From: Bradyrhizobium sp. sBnM-33
GTDB lineage: Bacteria > Pseudomonadota > Alphaproteobacteria > Rhizobiales > Xanthobacteraceae
Reading direction: 5' to 3'
Length of the DNA: 64,000 nucleotides
Assembly: GCF_032917945.1 (NCBI RefSeq)
Contig: NZ_CP136624.1
Location: 8,851,001-8,915,000, forward strand
Shown here piece by piece: positions 63,101 to 64,000 of this stretch. The stretch's first letter is position 1. Every line of letters starts with the position of its first letter. The translations under genes and the position numbers were made by a program. The notes beneath the pieces are model-generated. The model saw only the letters and a program-made list of their open reading frames with translations, searched no databases and had not been told where the DNA came from.

Positions 63101-63267
63101 TTCGCGCTGGCGCCGGGATAACGCGTGGTGACCTGCACCGTTGGCGGCACGACATCTGGGTATTGCGCAACCGCGAGCCGGAACAGGCAGACGCCGCCGA
63201 TCAGGACCATCAGGATCGCGATCACGTTGGAAAGAACGGGCCGTTCGATGAAAAACTTTGAAATCAT
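60112..63267 (-). CDS. RND efflux pump inner-membrane component (HAE1, AcrB-like)
   Basis: The 1051-residue pump has the two repeated halves of HAE1 RND exporters: MISKFFIERPVLSNVIAILM at the start, IEQQVNGVEDMLYMQS, and the transmembrane acidic motif GIVVDDAIVVVEGAAHNIE needed for proton relay; the second half has ARFRPILMTSFAFIFGMIPLVLATG. It pumps hydrophobic drugs, dyes, fatty acids or plant compounds. The adaptor gene lies nine bases upstream, so they form an operon; a TolC-like outer channel is not in the window. Confidence 0.96.
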   Translation of the reverse strand: MISKFFIERPVLSNVIAILMVLIGGVCLFRLAVAQYPDVVPPTVQVTTRYPGASAKTVIDTVALPIEQQVNGVEDMLYMQSYSGADGSYSLTVTFKIGTDLNFAQVLVQNRVSSALSQLPQSVQSQGVTVQKRSTAILLFVTLTSPKATYDSLFLSNYATINIRDELSRLPGVGNVTVFGAGQYSMRVWLDPNKLQARNLMPQDVISAIQQQSQQVTAGQVGAPPAPAGQAFQYTLNVSGRLDDTSEFENVIVKTGTSGDVTRVRDVGWVELGAQTYSQAFSLNNKPATGIGVFQSPGANALEVQRAVEKKMQELAKAFPQDVTYDTPFDTTKFVSESINEVYKTLIEAGLLVLVVILIFLQDWRAMLVPATTVPVTIIGAFAAMAALGFTVNISTLFAIVLAIGIVVDDAIVVVEGAAHNIEKGMSGHDAAISAMNALFAPIIGITLVLISVFLPSAFLPGLTGQMYAQFALVIAATALLSAINAATLKPTQCALWLRRPVPPEQRNFFYRGFNAVYNRVEAAYSRLIGRLVAHSYFSVICALILIAIGGYGLSRVPTGFIPIEDQGYLLVAVQLPDGAALERTQRVLTQVSEITGKAPGVDQVITIAGISALDNSSSLANAGVAYLILKEWSARGEGEDLRSLFVGLNEKLSVIEEAQILVVPPPPIQGIGNAAGFAMQVQLRDGSSDFSKLQAITGAIIANASSQSALQRVSSPFRSTVPQFDIEVDRIKTQTLHVTTDQIFSTLSSYMGSTFVNQFNKFGRTFQVYAQADAQFRLTPRDIANMMVRNSNGDMIPLGTVAKITPAVGPSLISLYNLYPSATIIGLPATGYSSGQSMNLMEEIAAKTLPPGTGFEWTAMSYQEKVVGGQIYWAFGLALLLVYLVLAGQYESWYAPISVILAVPLSLLGPMIVLTGLRIENNLYTQIGIILLIALSAKNAILIVEVALELHVRDRKPLLESAVEAARARFRPILMTSFAFIFGMIPLVLATGAGANARKSIGITAFSGMLASTCLAVLFVPTFFVVIQRFENWLKERKKKAGVPATAATH

Positions 63268-63276
63268 GGCCGGCTC

Positions 63277-64000
63277 CTACTTGGCCGACGCCGGCTGCGC
63301 TTCGACCGTTTTCAGTTGCGGGTCGACCTTCTGGCCGGGGATCGCACGCAACAGTCCGGCGGTAATCACGCGGTCGTCGGGCTTGAGGCCTTCCTCGATG
63401 ACGCGCAGCTCCCCTTCCAGCGGTCCGACGCGCACCTTGCGCTGCTCGACGACATTTTCGCCGTTCACGACCAGCACATAGCGACCGGCCTGATCGCTGC
63501 CGAGCGCGACGTCAGGCACGAGCAGCGCGTTCTGCACCTGGTCCAAAGGCACGCGAATGCGGACGAAGAATCCCGGCAACAGGGCACGGTCCGCATTGGG
63601 CAGCACGCCGCGCACCGGAAGCGTACCGGTCGACTGGTTCAGCGTCGTGGCGGCATAGTCGAGCTTGCCCTTGTGCGGAAAACCGGTTTCGGTTTGTAGG
63701 CCCACCTCGATCGGCAGCTGCCTAATATCATCAGGCGTCATCCCGCGACGGCGCGCTTCCTCGCGAATCCGCAGCACGTCCTGTTCGTTGACGTTGAAAT
63801 TCACATAGATTGGGTCGAGCGCCACGATGGTGGCGAGTTGCGTCGGCGACGAGGCGCCGACCAGTTCGCCGACCGATACGAGGTGCGCGCTGACGACGCC
63901 GTCGAATGGCGCGACCACATTGGTGTAACCGTAATTGACCGCCGCGATCTTGGTATTGACCTGGGCCTGCAGCAGGTTCGCCTGCGCGTTGTCGCGGTTA
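63277..64000 (-). CDS. RND periplasmic adaptor (membrane fusion) protein, 5' end cut by window
   Basis: The frame is open through base 64000 (readable start ...NRDNAQANLLQAQVNTKIAAVNYGYTNV), so the N-terminus is beyond the window. Present are the end of the coiled-coil hairpin, the lipoyl domain (VAPFDGVVSAHLVSVGELVG) and the beta-barrel and membrane-proximal domains (GFFVRIRVPLDQVQNALLVPDVAL, GQKVDPQLK). It links the RND pump to an outer channel. Confidence 0.93.
   Translation of the reverse strand, partial: NRDNAQANLLQAQVNTKIAAVNYGYTNVVAPFDGVVSAHLVSVGELVGASSPTQLATIVALDPIYVNFNVNEQDVLRIREEARRRGMTPDDIRQLPIEVGLQTETGFPHKGKLDYAATTLNQSTGTLPVRGVLPNADRALLPGFFVRIRVPLDQVQNALLVPDVALGSDQAGRYVLVVNGENVVEQRKVRVGPLEGELRVIEEGLKPDDRVITAGLLRAIPGQKVDPQLKTVEAQPASAK

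Overview
The window looks like a core-chromosome segment of a Bradyrhizobium-type alphaproteobacterium (family Nitrobacteraceae). The support is the high GC content, the chvI-chvG-hprK-EIIA-HPr cluster typical of Rhizobiales, two matches to the GGAAC-N16/17-CGTT promoter of the alphaproteobacterial general stress sigma factor EcfG, and many intergenic palindromic repeats of a kind I associate with Bradyrhizobium and Rhodopseudomonas. The species name is an inference. I see no rRNA, tRNA, CRISPR array, intact insertion sequence, integrase or phage gene.

Layout. 1-6000: the start of a secreted TPR protein, a HugZ-like haem/FMN protein, then the ChvI/ChvG two-component system running into HPr kinase, an EIIA-Man protein and HPr, a regulatory rather than sugar-importing PTS. 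6000-19400: housekeeping and metabolic genes (SDR, membrane glycosyltransferase, LepA, MFS carrier, class 3 lipase, acyl-CoA-dehydrogenase-like flavoprotein, histone-like basic protein with an EcfG-type promoter, DUF1801, FAD monooxygenase, tricarboxylate-type binding protein, MepA and a Spy-like periplasmic protein). 15227-15420 holds a decayed EAL-domain remnant. 19400-22000: a lower-GC modABC operon beside the 3' scrap of a different modC. 22000-31700: IlvD, a CaiB-type CoA transferase with a GrdB-like cysteine protein, a His-rich secreted protein, dodecin with an EcfG-type promoter, a K+/H+ antiporter, an MscS channel and Map. 31700-44200: a Tat-exported MBL hydrolase, RadC, HdeD, LapA, patatin, GntP permease, aldo/keto reductase, a TetR-controlled pair, an ABM monooxygenase and an ECF42-type sigma factor with its YciI/DGPF partner.

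44200-49600: a tightly coupled five-gene operon (binding protein, ATPase, permease, D-2-hydroxyacid dehydrogenase, AprI/Inh-type protease inhibitor) faces a creatininase-family hydrolase across a shared regulatory region, which suggests uptake and breakdown of an unidentified small molecule. 49600-56300: a secreted small protein, a double-barrel porin, an FMN glutamate-synthase-like enzyme, a second patatin and ferredoxin-NADP reductase. 56594-58908: a translationally coupled pair, a cyanophycin-synthetase-like ATP-grasp enzyme followed by a FolC-type Mur ligase. This is the best candidate here for an undescribed biosynthetic system. 59000-64000: an MDR oxidoreductase and an RND efflux pump (inner-membrane pump and adaptor, the latter cut by the window edge).
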